The notes under the pieces were generated by a model. The model had not been told where the DNA came from and did no database searches. It saw only the letters and a list, made by a program, of their open reading frames with translations. From Evernia prunastri (lineage: Eukaryota; Ascomycota; Lecanoromycetes; Lecanorales; Parmeliaceae), in assembly GCA_003184365.1 (NCBI GenBank), contig NKYR01000138.1, positions 31,932 to 95,931 on the forward strand: a stretch of DNA of 64,000 nucleotides, read 5' to 3'. Shown in pieces: positions 43,960 through 56,384 of the stretch (position 1 is the stretch's first letter; each line of letters starts with the position of its first letter). Position numbers and translations under genes: made by a program.

Positions 43960-46900
43960 CTACCGCTTCTTCTTCTTCCCAGTATCCTCATCATCCAGAC
44001 CGCCCTCTCTGTCCTTCTTCTTGGCCTTCTTTTCCAACTCATCCCAATCCTCTCCACCACTCTCGTCGTCGCTAGCGTCCCCCTCATCAGCCGAAGCCTC
44101 CTCGTCAAATTCCGATTCATCCTCGGACTCCGACTCATCAGCAGCCAGGTCAGAATCGGACATTTCGAACGCAGACTCTTCCTCCTCATCTTCCTCGTCT
44201 TCATTGTCAGACTCCATCGTCAGGAACGACCAGCCACCATCGACGAAGAATTGGTGAGGGTCCGCAATGACAGTCTTCATGATAGTGCCCCAGTTCAGAT
44301 TCAGAGGACCTTCGCTATATGGGATATTGACGGAGTCAAGCCAGTCTTTCACAGCCTCCAAGCTCTCCACTGGTACCGTGTTGATGTGTACAGGCGGTCG
44401 ATTGAAATCCTTGAAGATGCAGACCATATCAAAATTCTTCAAGCCGAATTGCACGCGTTCCAGATGGACAATTTCTATCTCTTCTAGAGTGAGTACCATG
44501 AAAGGTGGCTCCGTCAGTTGCACCAGGCAGTCAGTAGTGGGCTGACACAGTACGTTCGAGCGATTGGGTACACCGTTAAAACCAAGGTCTCTGAAGGGAA
44601 TGTCGACGCCCTTGGAATCTGGATCAGCAGCCGTTATCTTTTCTGCGAAAATTTTAAAGACTTTGTCGAGCTGGGCTCGACGTCGCCTCTCCTCCTGCTC
44701 CTGTTCGAACTCTTCTTCATCACCGTATCGGTGCTTCCGCTTTCTGTTTCCGGTCTCATCAAACGCCATATCCGTGGCTTCACGATAGAATTGCACATCT
44801 TTAGCCTTCTTCTTCCCAATCATGATCGGGTCCCTCAGATGAATGTGTATGATAACGATCAGCTCGTGGGTAGAGGGTTGGAAAAACAGATGCTTCATGT
44901 TACTGAATAGTATGTCAATTTGACTGCCACGATGGTCGTGGTAGCGGAGACCGTTATTATGGATCTCCAACTCGCCAGCAATACGCTTGCCGTCAAGCCC
45001 AGGCCGGGCGAAGACATTGTCGAGATTCACTGGCTTACGGTCTGGATCATGGTTAGTAATCTTCTTCAAGATAGGGACAAGTTCCATACTTCGAACAACA
45101 CTGAGCTTGTCCTGCTCGACCACGTCTTCCAGCTCTTTCTTCTCTTGTTCCCGACGAACAGCATTCTTCCGAAGGTCGGTTATCTGCTGCGAGATGTCCT
45201 GCATTCGATCTGAATCCGTGGATCTGAAAGTCAAGCTTCTCACAAAATGTGCTGTTGCATCCTCGAACGGCTGATCATCTTTTCTGCCAACACCCTGCCC
45301 AGGAGAGAGAAAATTGATTCGCAGATACGAGAACTCCCCTTCGTCGCTCTTGCTGGCGTTTTTGATCGTATTGATGTGGAATGGCACGGGCCGGCCCATG
45401 ATTGGCAATACGATTGTCGAAGCCTTGACATCGACCACGATTGAGAGATCTGCCACCCGGGAAGGGAATTGATTGTCCCGCTTGTAAGACTCAAACTTTT
45501 TGAACTTCTTCTGGGTCACCCCATTCGCATCGCCAATTGCCTCACTGTACTGCTCCAAGCCGTTCTGTTGGATCTTCTGGGCGAGTTCCTTCTGATGCTC
45601 TCGTCGCCGTGCTTCTGCTCCTTCGTCTACCTGTTTTGCTCGGTCAGCACGAAGCTTCGTCTTTACGACGTTACTTGATGCCACAGCCCCAATCTTGGGG
45701 TCTTTCTTGGCTTTCGACTTCTGCGCTGGCGTTTCTTCTTCCTCTTCGTCCTTGAAGTAGAATGATATTGCCCCGAGCTCCAATGCCGCGGCAGCAGTAA
45801 AGTTGGCAGAGCCTTCAGATCGTCCTTTGACGCGGATAGTGTCCGATACGAAGAGCGTGTAGGTTTTGCTTTTCTTGTCCTGGGGACTTGGATTCTCAAC
45901 ATCAGTGAATCCAGGAGTGATATTCAATGTCATCCCATCCCTGAGCTGTCTGGTATTCTTCGCGTTTATCGTGAGGGTGGAGTCCCGATTCTCGATACCA
46001 ATGCCCCCGCCTATGTTCTTCAGGAAATGTTTCTCCAGCTCAGGCTTCTTTGTCTTGATGATGTTCAGGGCCTTGTTGTAGAGATCCTTGATGACGACAC
46101 CCTCTCTGGCCTCTTGGATGAGCGTTTCTTGTATGGCATGAAGCACTTTGTAGTTTGCTTCCTGAGATGAGTTGGGGTCTACCAAGAATGTGCGAGTCAC
46201 CATCGAGCTGTAGCTCTTGTACCGGAGGCCAAGACCAGCAATGATAATACCAGGATGTAGGTTTTTGGTGTCGGAAACCGCTGACAGCTTGAGGTCGTAG
46301 TTCCCACCGCTCTGAATGATTGGTCCGTACACAAAGTCGAGCTGGCTGTTGTCGAAATCAGATGGTAGCTTGGTCTTCAAGTTTCGGAAAAACTTCTGGT
46401 CATCGAGCTTTTGGTCGATCTTGTCCGAGAGTTCTTTATGCGTCACTTTCTTCTCCGCGTCCAGGATTCCTGACATTTCCTCGACGAAGAACTCCGATAG
46501 CAGTCCCGTACAAGCCCTCGACGCATTTCGCATATTCCGCTACATCATGTGAGCAACTTTTTTGGAGCTGAACGCGAACACGTATTGGGGGACCCACAAG
46601 CTCGTTCTCATCCTTCACTGCGAATGCGGCTCCTGAAAGAGCTAGGGCGATGTCGACCTCCTCAACCTCCTTCGAGATGTCTCCATAAGCCTTCTTCCAC
46701 TCGTCCGCAAATGGCCCTGCAGAGCCATCTTTGGCAATAATCCCAACTTTCTTCTGAACTATATTAGCGAACCTGTCTAATAACTAGAGAATGATGCATT
46801 GTACTCCTGCGCCTTTGATGACATCGAGGCATTTCTCAAATTGCTTCGCATTCTGTTCGGCGTCCTTACCGCGAACGAGTATCTCGATTGGAACTTTGCC

Positions 46901-47305
46901 CCCTTTCAGAGGCTCAAGGTGTTTGGCTGGAACATTTCCAAGTCAGTTCAGATGTCGCGCGCAGCTCGGTTGCCGCCTACCTTTCTTCAAAGTAGTGACG
47001 ATGTAGAGGCACTCTAATGTAAAGACCATGAGGGTGGCAGGAAATTCATATCCAAGCAGCCAGAACTGCAATCACCTGGGTAAGCTCCTGACGTCAAAGG
47101 ACAATCTAGTAGAAGCACATACGTGCATAGCGTTGTTCTTTTGAAATGACTGGCTATCCTCATTTCTTCCCAAGAGAACCACTATGGATCGCACTCCACC
47201 GAATAACGCGTCGTTCGATTGTCGCTTGTCGCCCTTCCATGTCGAAACAAAGTGTGAGAGCCGATGATGGAAGGTGTCCTTGTCAATCTTGACTTCGTCT
47301 CCCAT
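43960..47305 (-). CDS. SPT16: FACT complex subunit Spt16
   Basis: Exons 47305-47123, 47065-46981, 46926-46805, 46753-46598 and 46539-43960 (introns 57, 54, 51 and 58 nt), 1041 residues, the usual Spt16 length. FACT is the histone chaperone (Spt16-Pob3) that loosens and rebuilds nucleosomes during transcription and replication. Domains: N-terminal aminopeptidase-like lobe (IDKDTFHHRLS at the start, LFGGVRSIVVLLG, then RNASRACTGLLSE and the pita-bread fold up to about residue 440), the dimerisation domain (about 540-690), the Rtt106-like tandem-PH middle domain (PFRDLGFNGVP; HLERVQFGLKNFDM) and a long acidic C-tail (DEEDEEEESAFEMSDSD) ending in a basic KKKKR, the histone-binding tail. All parts intact. 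Shares a 324-bp divergent promoter with the carrier gene. Confidence 0.96.
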
Positions 47306-47629
47306 TTTGTCTGATGGCTCGGGACGAGCTACTGCAGGAAGAAGAACAAGGTATGAAGGGTGATGATGCGAGAAGTAAGGCGAAGAAATGCAAGTGAGAG
47401 GTGAAGGATAGAAAGCGCGAAGCGCGTTAATTGGTTGCAGACGCCGATGAGACTAGCGCCGTATTATAATACGGAACAATACTCCAGGCACCGACCCTCA
47501 CTGCAGGTGGCCGCCACCTCAGTTTTTGGTGTCAATAGAATGGTCAGATGTGTATTTCGTTGAGACCTGAAAGTAGGTGGTAATCGACCGATATGCCCAT
47601 GCTGGGATACCAGATGCCTAGGAAGTAGG
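47306..47629. promoter_or_regulatory. Divergent promoter, SPT16 / mitochondrial carrier
   Basis: 324 bases between the SPT16 start codon (minus) and the carrier start codon (plus), so both promoters must lie here. No specific factor site is claimed. Confidence 0.6.
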
Positions 47630-49463
47630 ATGGTTGGGTCGTCGAACAGAGGAATATCAAATACCGCGGTGGCTTCAGATGCACGAAATGAGTCTCGAAG
47701 AGATAAGAAAAGTAATGCCGCCACCGGAGCGTCCGCGGCAGGAGTGCGGGCTGTTGCCTCTCAAACGGTAGCCTTTTATTTCAGGGCTCCAGTGAAAGCT
47801 TTCTTTCGTACTCGTGTTGAGTGAGTTCAAAGTGTTGTGCAGAATCGATTTCCATTGCTTATTTCCGAGTAGCTACTTGGTACACACCGTTCTTCACCAT
47901 TTTGAGGAGCTGCTGAAGCCCAAATCCAGGCCTTTGCGAGGGCTATCAATCCTCGAGTTCAGGCCCAGGAAAGTTGGTCTCTGAGAATGAGTACCCCTGG
48001 TCTCCTCACGCATGCTGTCAAAACTGTATGTATGTTCCGACAACAGCCTTAATGTAGCGACCACTGTATGGGCTGCAGAGCCTTTCTCGGAGGCGAGAGC
48101 CCCAATGAAGCTGCTACGATTGCTGTCAATAGTGTTTTTGACCTTGAGGAAAGACGTTAATCTGACGTCGAAATTTTGAATAGTACGGATGGAGCTTCAT
48201 TCCCAACCATGTTCTTCCACCCATGCTTGCGAATATTGGGTAACCTCTCTCCTCTCCCCTCCTCTCCACGCTACCATCTATGGATATCTGACAAGCGGCA
48301 GAGTTGGAGCCGTCCTGTACACTTCGTACCTCCAGATTTTAGGTACTCTATATCACCCTGCTTCGCAGTCACTCAAGAGAACCTACCCACCTCCACCTGT
48401 CTACTGTACAGCTTTAGCCGGCCTCTCTGCCGGCGCCGTCCGTACGTACTTTTCTAAGCTGTCACTTCCCTATTCAGTATCAAGTTCGAGTTTGCATTTT
48501 CCGAAAGCAGATACAGCTTGTCTTGCAACTCCATTACACTTCTTGCTTTGAATGGGTGGACAATGCTGACTCCGAACTCTGCGTAGAGTAAGTGTTGCGG
48601 AATACTTGTAATTCTTCTCGAATCAAAACTTGAGTTTTGTGACTAGGCTTCGAGATATTTGCCTCTCACACATGTTTCACGGCATGCTCGGCATAGTAGT
48701 TGCCCGCAAGTAGGCAAATACTGATCCGAAATCTTGGTCTAGATCAGTGATAGCCGCTCCTCTTGACGCCCTCTCGATTCGCTTTCGTACCAGCGAGGTT
48801 TTGAGCGGAAAATATAACACAATGTGGCATTATGGCCGTAGTAAACTCCGCGAGATCGGTCCTCGAGGAGTATTCGCGGGCTGGGGTCTCTCTCTTGTCA
48901 AAGATTCATTCGGATACGCCGCTTTTTTCGCCACGTTCGAGTATGTCAAAGCGCAAGCTTACTACGGCTTCGTGGCCAAATACTACGGTGACCTGCAAGA
49001 CACTCTGCTTTCCCCCATTCTAACGCCCAAATTGGACGGAACTGGGCCCATCGATATCATCAGACCGCACTACGCCATCGAGCCGACCTTTTTGATGCTT
49101 GCCGGCATCGCAGCCTCAGTAAGTCAACAGCTCGTCCAGCATCCCCTCAACTTGATCCAGAACATCCACTACAAGTCGCTGGCCTTTTTAGACTCTCAGG
49201 CCAAGATTAATCAACCCAGAACCGCGATGTTGCGGAGCTACTATGGTGCATACAAGAAGACTTATGAGCAGTGTCTAGTGTATGCCCGCCGTTCGGGCGG
49301 CTGGCAAAAGTGGCTTTATCAGGGGTTCCTCATAAACACCATCAAGCAAGTCCCAAGTACTAGCGCTGGCCTTGTGATCTTTGAACTCGTGAGGAGACGG
49401 TATGGGAGCGAAGCGGAAGCTGTCAAGATAAAGAAGGACGGTTACGATATCCTTCTAACATGA
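47630..49463 (+). CDS. Divergent mitochondrial carrier-family protein
   Basis: Six exons: 47630-47820, 47873-47879 (7 nt), 47930-48025, 48184-48239, 48302-48445 and 48743-49463, giving 404 residues. Repeats resembling solute-carrier modules are seen: VIAAPLDALSIRF (a Px[DE]-type motif), GVFAGWGLSLVKDSFGYAAFF, LAGIAASVSQQLVQHPLNLIQN, and a last module KWLYQGFLINTIKQVPSTSAG. The N-terminal region AFYFRAPVKAFFRTRVDYLAFARAIN is like that of an uncharacterised filamentous-fungal carrier family. Signature motifs are degenerate compared with ADP/ATP-type carriers, so the substrate cannot be assigned; an Ugo1-like structural role is possible. The tiny exon 2 is needed to keep the frame and restores D-Y-L at a conserved-looking site. 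The 297-nt intron 5 may hide more structure. Confidence 0.8.
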
Positions 49464-49922
49464 CAAGGGGTGGATAGCGCATCCTTTTTTGGTGTTTGAA
49501 GGGACGACACCAACTGCATGGCTTCTACAAATGGATTTCATTTTTATGTACAGCTAGAGATGGAAAAAAACAATACAACTCACTTAGAACGCAGCGTTGA
49601 CCATTTTATCACGCCAACTAGCAGCTTCATCTTGGAATCGTATTCGTGGGTCAGGTAGTCTTTCAAATGGACCGACTGGAATGGCACATAGATGAACGCA
49701 TAAAGCAACAAGCATTGTGTCCACTCGATTAAAGTATATACAATGGTATGTAAAGTATAGCATACACAGCAAGCTGTATGCATTGGTAAATCTTGCTCAC
49801 GTATGCCCAACCTCTGCCACTCTTCTACACGTGAAGTCGCTTCACCAAAACGAATGCGCTTTTTCATCTCTCTGGGTACACGCGTCCAAGCACGCGAGGA
49901 CTGCAACAGTCGACTTGCCCCC
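49464..49922. other. Convergent 3' intergenic region
   Basis: About 460 bases between the 3' ends of the carrier gene and the deubiquitinase gene. No gene or repeat recognised. Confidence 0.5.
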
Positions 49923-52710
49923 CTATGCATTCACTCTTCGATAAAAGAGAATGTAGGCGACCTTGTTGTCCTTTGCGGACGCCCGGTTAACAGGAGTCAT
50001 CTTTCCAGACGAGTCGTTGGGGGTCTCGTTCCCATTAACTACCCCAGACCACTTTTTGCCGACTGAGGACAATGTCGAGGCCACACCATTGACCTGACTC
50101 CACCCTTTCTCCGCCTGCCTCTGCTCCTCTTCTTCCGCCGCGAACTGGTCGTAAACATTGCTGCTTTGATGCTGATTGTTCTTGTGCTGCTCCAGCGCAG
50201 CAGCTAGGACTTTAGGGTCTTCTTCGCTACCCCCTTCCGCCACATCATCGCTTCGAATTCGCCTTATGACCGTGTCATCAAGTCGAATCCACTCTCTTCC
50301 ATCTTGCCGCCGCACGTCGACAGTATAGTGGCCCCCGCTAGCATTCTTCCCGTGATGATATACAACACTAATGAGACGGTATTTTGGCAAGCCTCCATGA
50401 GCGAGCAAACCTCCCCTCTTGTGCTGGGGAAAGACCTCCTTAGGAATCTCAAGGTCCAAAGGGTAACCCACTTTCTTCCAAATCTTTTGAGTCCCACCGC
50501 TACTGTCGTATTGAAAGCGCTTCAGATGAATGATAAGCACTTGGGGTAAAGTTTCAATGGTCACCTGTTTGGTGGCCGTTGAACCTGGGCCCCTCGGTGA
50601 GTTGAAGTCACCATGAAGGGTTTCTGGCTTAGTCAACCCTTTTAATGCGTCTATGATATTGCTGACATGCGGTGCACCAATATCAAGCTGCAAGGGCTGG
50701 TACGGCTCCAGTGTTACCGAGTTCTTCATCCCCGGTACCCGCAGTTCTGAGCGAAGTTTCCCACCAAAGATCTTAGTAATTGGCGATTCAGTGGCAATCG
50801 CTCCAGAAGATCTAGTTATCGCAGCCCTCTGCTTCCGTCCAACTTCGAGCCATCCGCCATCATCTTCAGAATGAAGGTCAGTAGACTCGCTAGTTGGTGA
50901 GGTCAATCCGTTGGTAGGAGTTGATGCCCCAGAAGATACTTTGGCGTTAGATGACCTCATCGCCCGACTACACTCATCATGCATCTCTTCTAAGATGAAG
51001 CCGAGAAATTCTTCTGCGTCTTGCTGATGTCCACGCTAGTGGAGGTCAGTGATTGTTTTGGCAGTCGGCGATGAGTAAAAAACTTACCCGCATAGACGAG
51101 AATCGAGGTAATTTGCGAATCATCTCATACACGAACTCTGGAATGAAAGCTTCGCCATATTGCTCAAGCTCACTGTCTTTCAGACGCATTCGAAGCTGAT
51201 CAACAGAAGCCGCGGCATCAATGACGAGGAACTCGCGCATGAACATGATCCTGCAGGTAGGTCAATACTACTGGGCCGAAGAAGACGATCTCACGGTGAG
51301 CTTACATGGCGTCCATGAGTGGAGTATCGCTTTTGAAGCTGTGTGCCGCTTGTTTTCCGATTTTCTCGAGAAAATTATAGAATGGTACGCAAAAAACAAG
51401 GACTTGCAGAATCTATTGAAGTGATTAGATAGGTCTAACAAAACGATAAGCAGCCGGGAACTCACAGAATTCATGTAGCACATGTTGCCAGTATTTACAA
51501 GGCCTCTTGGCTCAAGAAAAGCTGTCTTCGCGCTCTCGTTGTTCTCTTTCACGCTGTATGAGCTAAGAGCGTCTGCTAAAGATGCGGTTTTAGCAGGGGC
51601 AAAGCCGTTCGCCTGAGTGGTTGAGTCACTAGGATTTGGGACTGTTTTAGCAGTAGAGTTCTTTCCCGGAGTTCGAACGAGGTCTGCCCAAGACTTTGGT
51701 GCAGCTTTAACAGGAGATGAAATCACTGTCTCTACAGACTTGGCGGGATCTTTGCTCTCCTCGGCGTTGACTTTAGCAGCAGTCTCAACAGCATTGGCGA
51801 GATGATCAGCGTTGGATGGTATGCCATTGGCTACATCGGAAGCAGCACTAATCGAGGCCCGTTTGGATGGCCGCGAGGCTAACGGAAAGTTCGGAACAGC
51901 AGGCACTATAGGAAGTAGGGGGATGCTCGGTCGACAAGAGGCATTCATCTTGGGTGTGATTTCTGAGGACGGAGTGGTCGGCTGGGTAGACAGAGCTTCT
52001 GAAGGAGGTTGTGAGGTTAAGGGGGTCTCAAGAGCAGGAGCGTCGCGTAATGGTTCTTCCACGGGAGGTTGAGCATCGACAGCTGACACAGCTTCGTCAG
52101 GTACAGTCTCAGCATCACCAATGGATCCCCGACGAGAAGGAAGCTCAACAGGAGCGCTTGAGGACTGTGGTGCGGGCGTTCTTCTTCTTCTTCGAGATGC
52201 TCTAGAAGGGAAGGCGCCTTCAAATGATTGCCAAGGAAGAGGTGGGTAGAAAGGAGTCCGTTGAGATGGCAGTGGCACGGTCGGAGGAGGTGGAGGAGTT
52301 GGAGAGGCACGATACGGGTTTGAAATGGTTATGGGTGTGGATGAGGGTATGTGTACAGACGTGTTGGACGAAGATGGTGAGAGCATGCCTTGGACCGAAC
52401 GTATCGAAGATGAGGAAGGGGCTTGTTGTGGTGATGGACGCATAGGTGGTAGGTGTGGTGGTAGCGGATAAGGTGTCATTGATGGGTATTGCTGGTAACC
52501 TCTTCCCATGGACATGGGTACTGGGTAGGGTGTCCATTGCTGCGGAGGCCGCTGGTAGTGGACAGGATATTGATATTGATAGCCTTGGTAGTATGGCGGC
52601 TGCTGCGGAGGATGAGGGGAATGCGCGTAGGGAGCATTGTGCCCAGGTCGACCATTGGGAAGAGGTATAGCTGGCTGCACCTGTGGTAGAATGGGTTGGT
52701 GGGAGTTCAT
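49923..52710 (-). CDS. Ubiquitin carboxyl-terminal hydrolase, Ubp3/USP10 type
   Basis: Exons 52710-51466, 51412-51306, 51250-51088 and 51035-49923 (introns 53, 55 and 52 nt), 875 residues. A cysteine protease that removes ubiquitin. The long N-terminus (about 400 residues) is Pro/Gln/Ser-rich and probably disordered. The catalytic Cys box GLVNTGNMCYMNS sits at about residue 405 and the first intron falls directly after it. Further on: GHQQDAEEFLGFILEEMHDE, LPQVLIIHLKRFQYD, the His box HHGKNASGGHYTVDV and WIRLDDTVIRRI, then a C-terminal AYILFYRR. This set and the N-terminal extension match yeast Ubp3 and animal USP10, which act with Bre5/G3BP partners in ribophagy, secretory traffic and stress granules. 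Catalytic residues intact. Divergent from the RING gene. Confidence 0.92.
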
Positions 52711-53168
52711 GGCCGTGTGCCCCAGAGGGGTAGATAGAACGACTCTCAGCGCAGCAATTTCCTTTTTAAGTAAACATGGCAGGCGCTGTCGAGCATTGAG
52801 ATGTCATCGTGGAAGCCGTAAAGCAAAGGAGACCCTGGGTGTGCGTCTCGTAGAAGGTACAACAGCTGGGATAACTTTGTAAGCGGGCATGAAACAAATT
52901 AATGATGATCGAGGCTGAGGTTGCTGTTCCGTACAATCTACGCCGATTTTCCATCTCCAAACGCCAAGCGCGGAAGGGCGCTAGTGTAGGCCAGACCTCG
53001 ACTGCGAGTCATCATTGCCGCTCCAATCTACCAACAACAACGTCCCTTTAGGGACTTGTGCGCACGATCAGACAAACGATTCAACGTGCATTCGATCTTT
53101 ACTTCTGTACAGCTCGGACCCTGTACATAGATCGTATTCGGACCTTACTTGGACCTCAATTGAACGCG
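52711..53168. promoter_or_regulatory. Divergent intergenic region, UBP3-type / RNF10-type genes
   Basis: 458 bases between two divergent start codons; both promoters expected here. An ubiquitin-removing and an ubiquitin-adding enzyme face away from each other. Confidence 0.5.
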
Positions 53169-55596
53169 ATGTCAGCAAACTCGTCGGTCTCTCTGGCCTC
53201 AAAGAATGCGTGCAATCCATCTCAGACGCCTTCGCCTTCGCAGTCGCAGAGTGGGTCTTCCATTGGCATCGAGGGTCATACACAGCGCCGCGTTGGTGGT
53301 TCAGGAAGCTTCGGCACAGGATCGACATCTCGGTCCATATCATCCACTGCCAGGAACAGCCAGTCTCTGAGGAAGCAACACAAAGGGCAAAGGCGGCCAA
53401 GGCTCGCGGATGAGGATGCTGCTGCTGAATCCGTGAGGCACACCCTACTCTACTGGAACAGAAAAGCTACAAACCATGACTGACACCTCGTGATGAATAG
53501 GCGGCCATGCAGTCTACCAGTAGTCGGAAAGGCCGGACTTCTATAACCCATTTAATGAACTTCACTTTGCCCCCTCGACCTCAATCTCACCATCCTCATC
53601 ATTTTGGTCGCAGTACCAGAAGGAATCCCACCTGGGGGCTGGGATCTGGCTATCATGCCGAGGACAAAGCCAAGTAGGGTTCTCGTTTTCTTTCATGCAC
53701 ATGTGGTACGATTGAAGCTCATAAAAAGCAAGATATATACATGCAAACTACCGCTTTATCGTCAATCCGACTGGAGCCTACCACTCCCAAGCGGTGGATG
53801 CAGATGTGCATCTAGACTGGAGTAACGTCTTGCAGATCCTCGTTTCCGCTCAATCTCAATCAACCAACTGTCCTATATGCTTGTCGACCCCAGTGGCTCC
53901 TCGAATGGCTAAATGTGGACACATCTTCTGTCTGCCGTGCCTAATCCGATTCATGCACTCGTCTGATGATACTGGTCCAATACCTGAGAAGAAAGCAAGA
54001 TGGAAAAAGTGTCCTATTTGTTGGGACAGTATATACATCTCAGAGACTCGGCCCGTCCGATGGTTCACTGGACAAGAGGGGGAGCGACCCCAAGAAGGAG
54101 CTGATGTTGTACTTAGGCTGATCATGCGGCAGCCTGGAAGTACACTTGCTTTGCCTCGAGATGGGGCTGAATCATTGAACAACGCTGAAGACATCCCTTG
54201 GTACTTTGCTGCAGAAGTCATGGACTACGCACGTGTGATGAAAGGGAGCGAGGAATATATGACTGACCAGTACGACGAGGAAATTGATGCGCTGCAGCAG
54301 CAAGAGAAAGAAGATGAGCTAATGTTTGGGGAGGAAACACAATGGACAAAGAAAGCTGTGTCATCAATCTTGGAAGCCAAGGAGAGAATTAAGGGCATAG
54401 GAAATTCTCCGAGTGCGCCCAAGCAGCCCAGCGAAAGGAAACCACGGCGTCCACCACTCGACTTTATCGAGAGCAGCGATGATACTCATGCCCTGGATTT
54501 CTATTCCATACAACATGTCACAAAGTCCGGTCAGTCACTGTCTAAAACCTCCGTTAGTCTACAAAACCGGCCTGATTCTTCATTGAATCCGTCGCCGACA
54601 GCGACATCGACCGGCGAGAGCAACGAAAGTGCATCCCCGGAAACAATGTTAACTGAATGCCACAATTCAACGAGTCCTCGCTCACACCCTTCAGTATCAA
54701 GCACTGACAGAACATCACCGTTGCGCTTCCGAGACAGGTCTGGCACTGCCTCTCATCATCTCCACGGCGATGCACCCTTTTTCTTTTACGAGGCTCTTAT
54801 GCACTACTACCTATCCCCCCTTGATATTCGCATCCTGAAAGCTGCGTTCGGAGACTATTCTGCTTTTCCTACAACGATACTACCACGAGTGGAGCGGGTC
54901 TCCACAGGACACATTGTCGACGATGAGCTGAGACGGCGCGCAAAATATCTTGCACATCTCCCTCATGGGTGCGAGGTCGGATTTCTCGAATGTAATTGGA
55001 CCGACGTTGTAAGTCCGGAAGTCCTCGAGGGATTTGCTGTCGAGATCGAACGACGACGAAAGAAGAATCGGGAAAAGGAATTTCGTGAAGAGAAGGAACG
55101 CATCAGAGCAGAGAGAGAAGAAGACGACAAAAGATGGGCCGCTGCAAGAAGGAGACGCCCTACCCCATCGCATGATGTTATATCGGAATCCGATTTCACG
55201 CCACTGCCGGATGCCTCAGCTATAGACTTCACAGCAGCCTCCTCCTCGTCCCCACCTTGGTCTTCATCAAGGACTCAAGGCGGCTCTGGCTTCGCCTCTT
55301 TAGCGTCTCCATCTACCAGCCCTGTTGCTTCCAAGACTGTGTGGGGTACAAGAATGATTGTGCCCGCGTCGCCAGACATTCCTGCGGTGCCGGACGAGCA
55401 TGAGCAGTCTGAGAACGATGGCTGGCTTCAGAATTGGGAGCAGGATCTTTTACAAGAAGAGGAGTTAGTCGCTCAGGTTGAAGCCAGCAGTCTCGAAGCC
55501 AGCAGCTCCAAGCAAGCGACCCCAACTGCGAGTAACAAGAAGAAAAAGGGCAAAAAGATCACGTTGATGTCTACGAATGTGCGCAGAGGCGCATAA
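53169..55596 (+). CDS. RING-finger E3 ligase, RNF10/Mag2 type
   Basis: Exons 53169-53432, 53501-53673 and 53733-55596, introns 68 and 59 nt, 766 residues. Before the RING lies the conserved block KYIHANYRFIV, YHSQAVDADVHLDW, then the C3HC4 RING: CPICLSTPVAPRMAKCGHIFCLPCLIRF ... KKCPICWDSIY (shown here as separate pieces of the motif). RNF10 and yeast Mag2 carry this arrangement; RNF10 ubiquitinates 40S ribosomal proteins uS3/uS5 on stalled ribosomes, opposed by USP10 (established for the human proteins). Downstream parts include DAPFFFYEALMHYYLSPLD, a charged coiled coil (IERRRKKNREKEFREEKE) and an acidic tail ending in a Lys patch (KKKKGKKITLM). Start ATG is the first in frame after upstream stops. 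Its divergent neighbour is the USP10-like deubiquitinase. Confidence 0.88.
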
Positions 55597-56384
55597 TGGT
55601 GGTGCTGGATGAAGCCCTATTGAAGGCTTATTTGTAGGATGCTTTACCGTAGTGTACATAGGTGCTGCACTCAAGGCAATTCAATAACTGTAAAGTCTCC
55701 TGTGCCAATTCTCTTTGAGCCGACATTGAAGCAGCAGTCTCTGGACGACGCCTTGCTGTAATTATCTGTATAGCTTGATAACAAAGGAATCCAGGATAGT
55801 CGCCGTGTTTGCCGAAGCTTTCTGTTGCTAAATAAAATACTTGCTAAGGTACTCAGGCCGGTTTTTAATATTTGGCCACTTTCCCTATCTTGGATAAGTG
55901 CATTATCTGTGTACTACAGATAACTTCTCATCAAAAGCTTCTATGAAAATGACATTGGTACAAAAGGTACTCTCCTAGTACTGCTCTACGACTTTGCAGC
56001 CAGAAGATTTTTTAAAATCGAAGTACTGACTCTGAAGCAACCTTACTCAATTAGGCTAAGTGGCCAAATATTAAAAACCGGCCTGAGTAATCTTACTTTT
56101 AAACACATTGATGACGGAGATGATCGGTGATCGATGACGGATTGTTTTAGCGGCGGAGCATGCTCCGTAGGTACGCCCTGCAATTAAATAATAGGTACTC
56201 GCGTTTTGCATTCATCAATTTGTTTATGCCATTATTATTATTATTTATCATCTCTAGATTATGTACTCAATTCTTTGCCTGGAGTCATTGTCTTTGGCTA
56301 CCCTATAAATACCAAACGCCATACTTAGCCATCTCTTGTAAAGTATTGGCGTAGAGATTGAAATAGAGGGTCGCACGAACAAGT
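55597..56384. other. Intergenic region RNF10-type / ERG4, contains a MITE
   Basis: About 790 bases; 55852-56087 is a small inverted-repeat element (listed separately). The rest shows no gene. Confidence 0.5.
55852..56087. mobile_element. 236-bp MITE with perfect 30-bp terminal inverted repeats and TA duplication
   Basis: The left end begins CTCAGGCCGGTTTTTAATAT; the right end is its exact reverse complement over 30 bp (56058-56087). A TA dinucleotide flanks both sides (55850-55851 and 56088-56089), the target duplication typical of Tc1/mariner/pogo-type transposons. The interior is AT-rich without coding capacity, so it must have been mobilised by a transposase elsewhere. Identical ends suggest a recent insertion. 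Confidence 0.88.
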
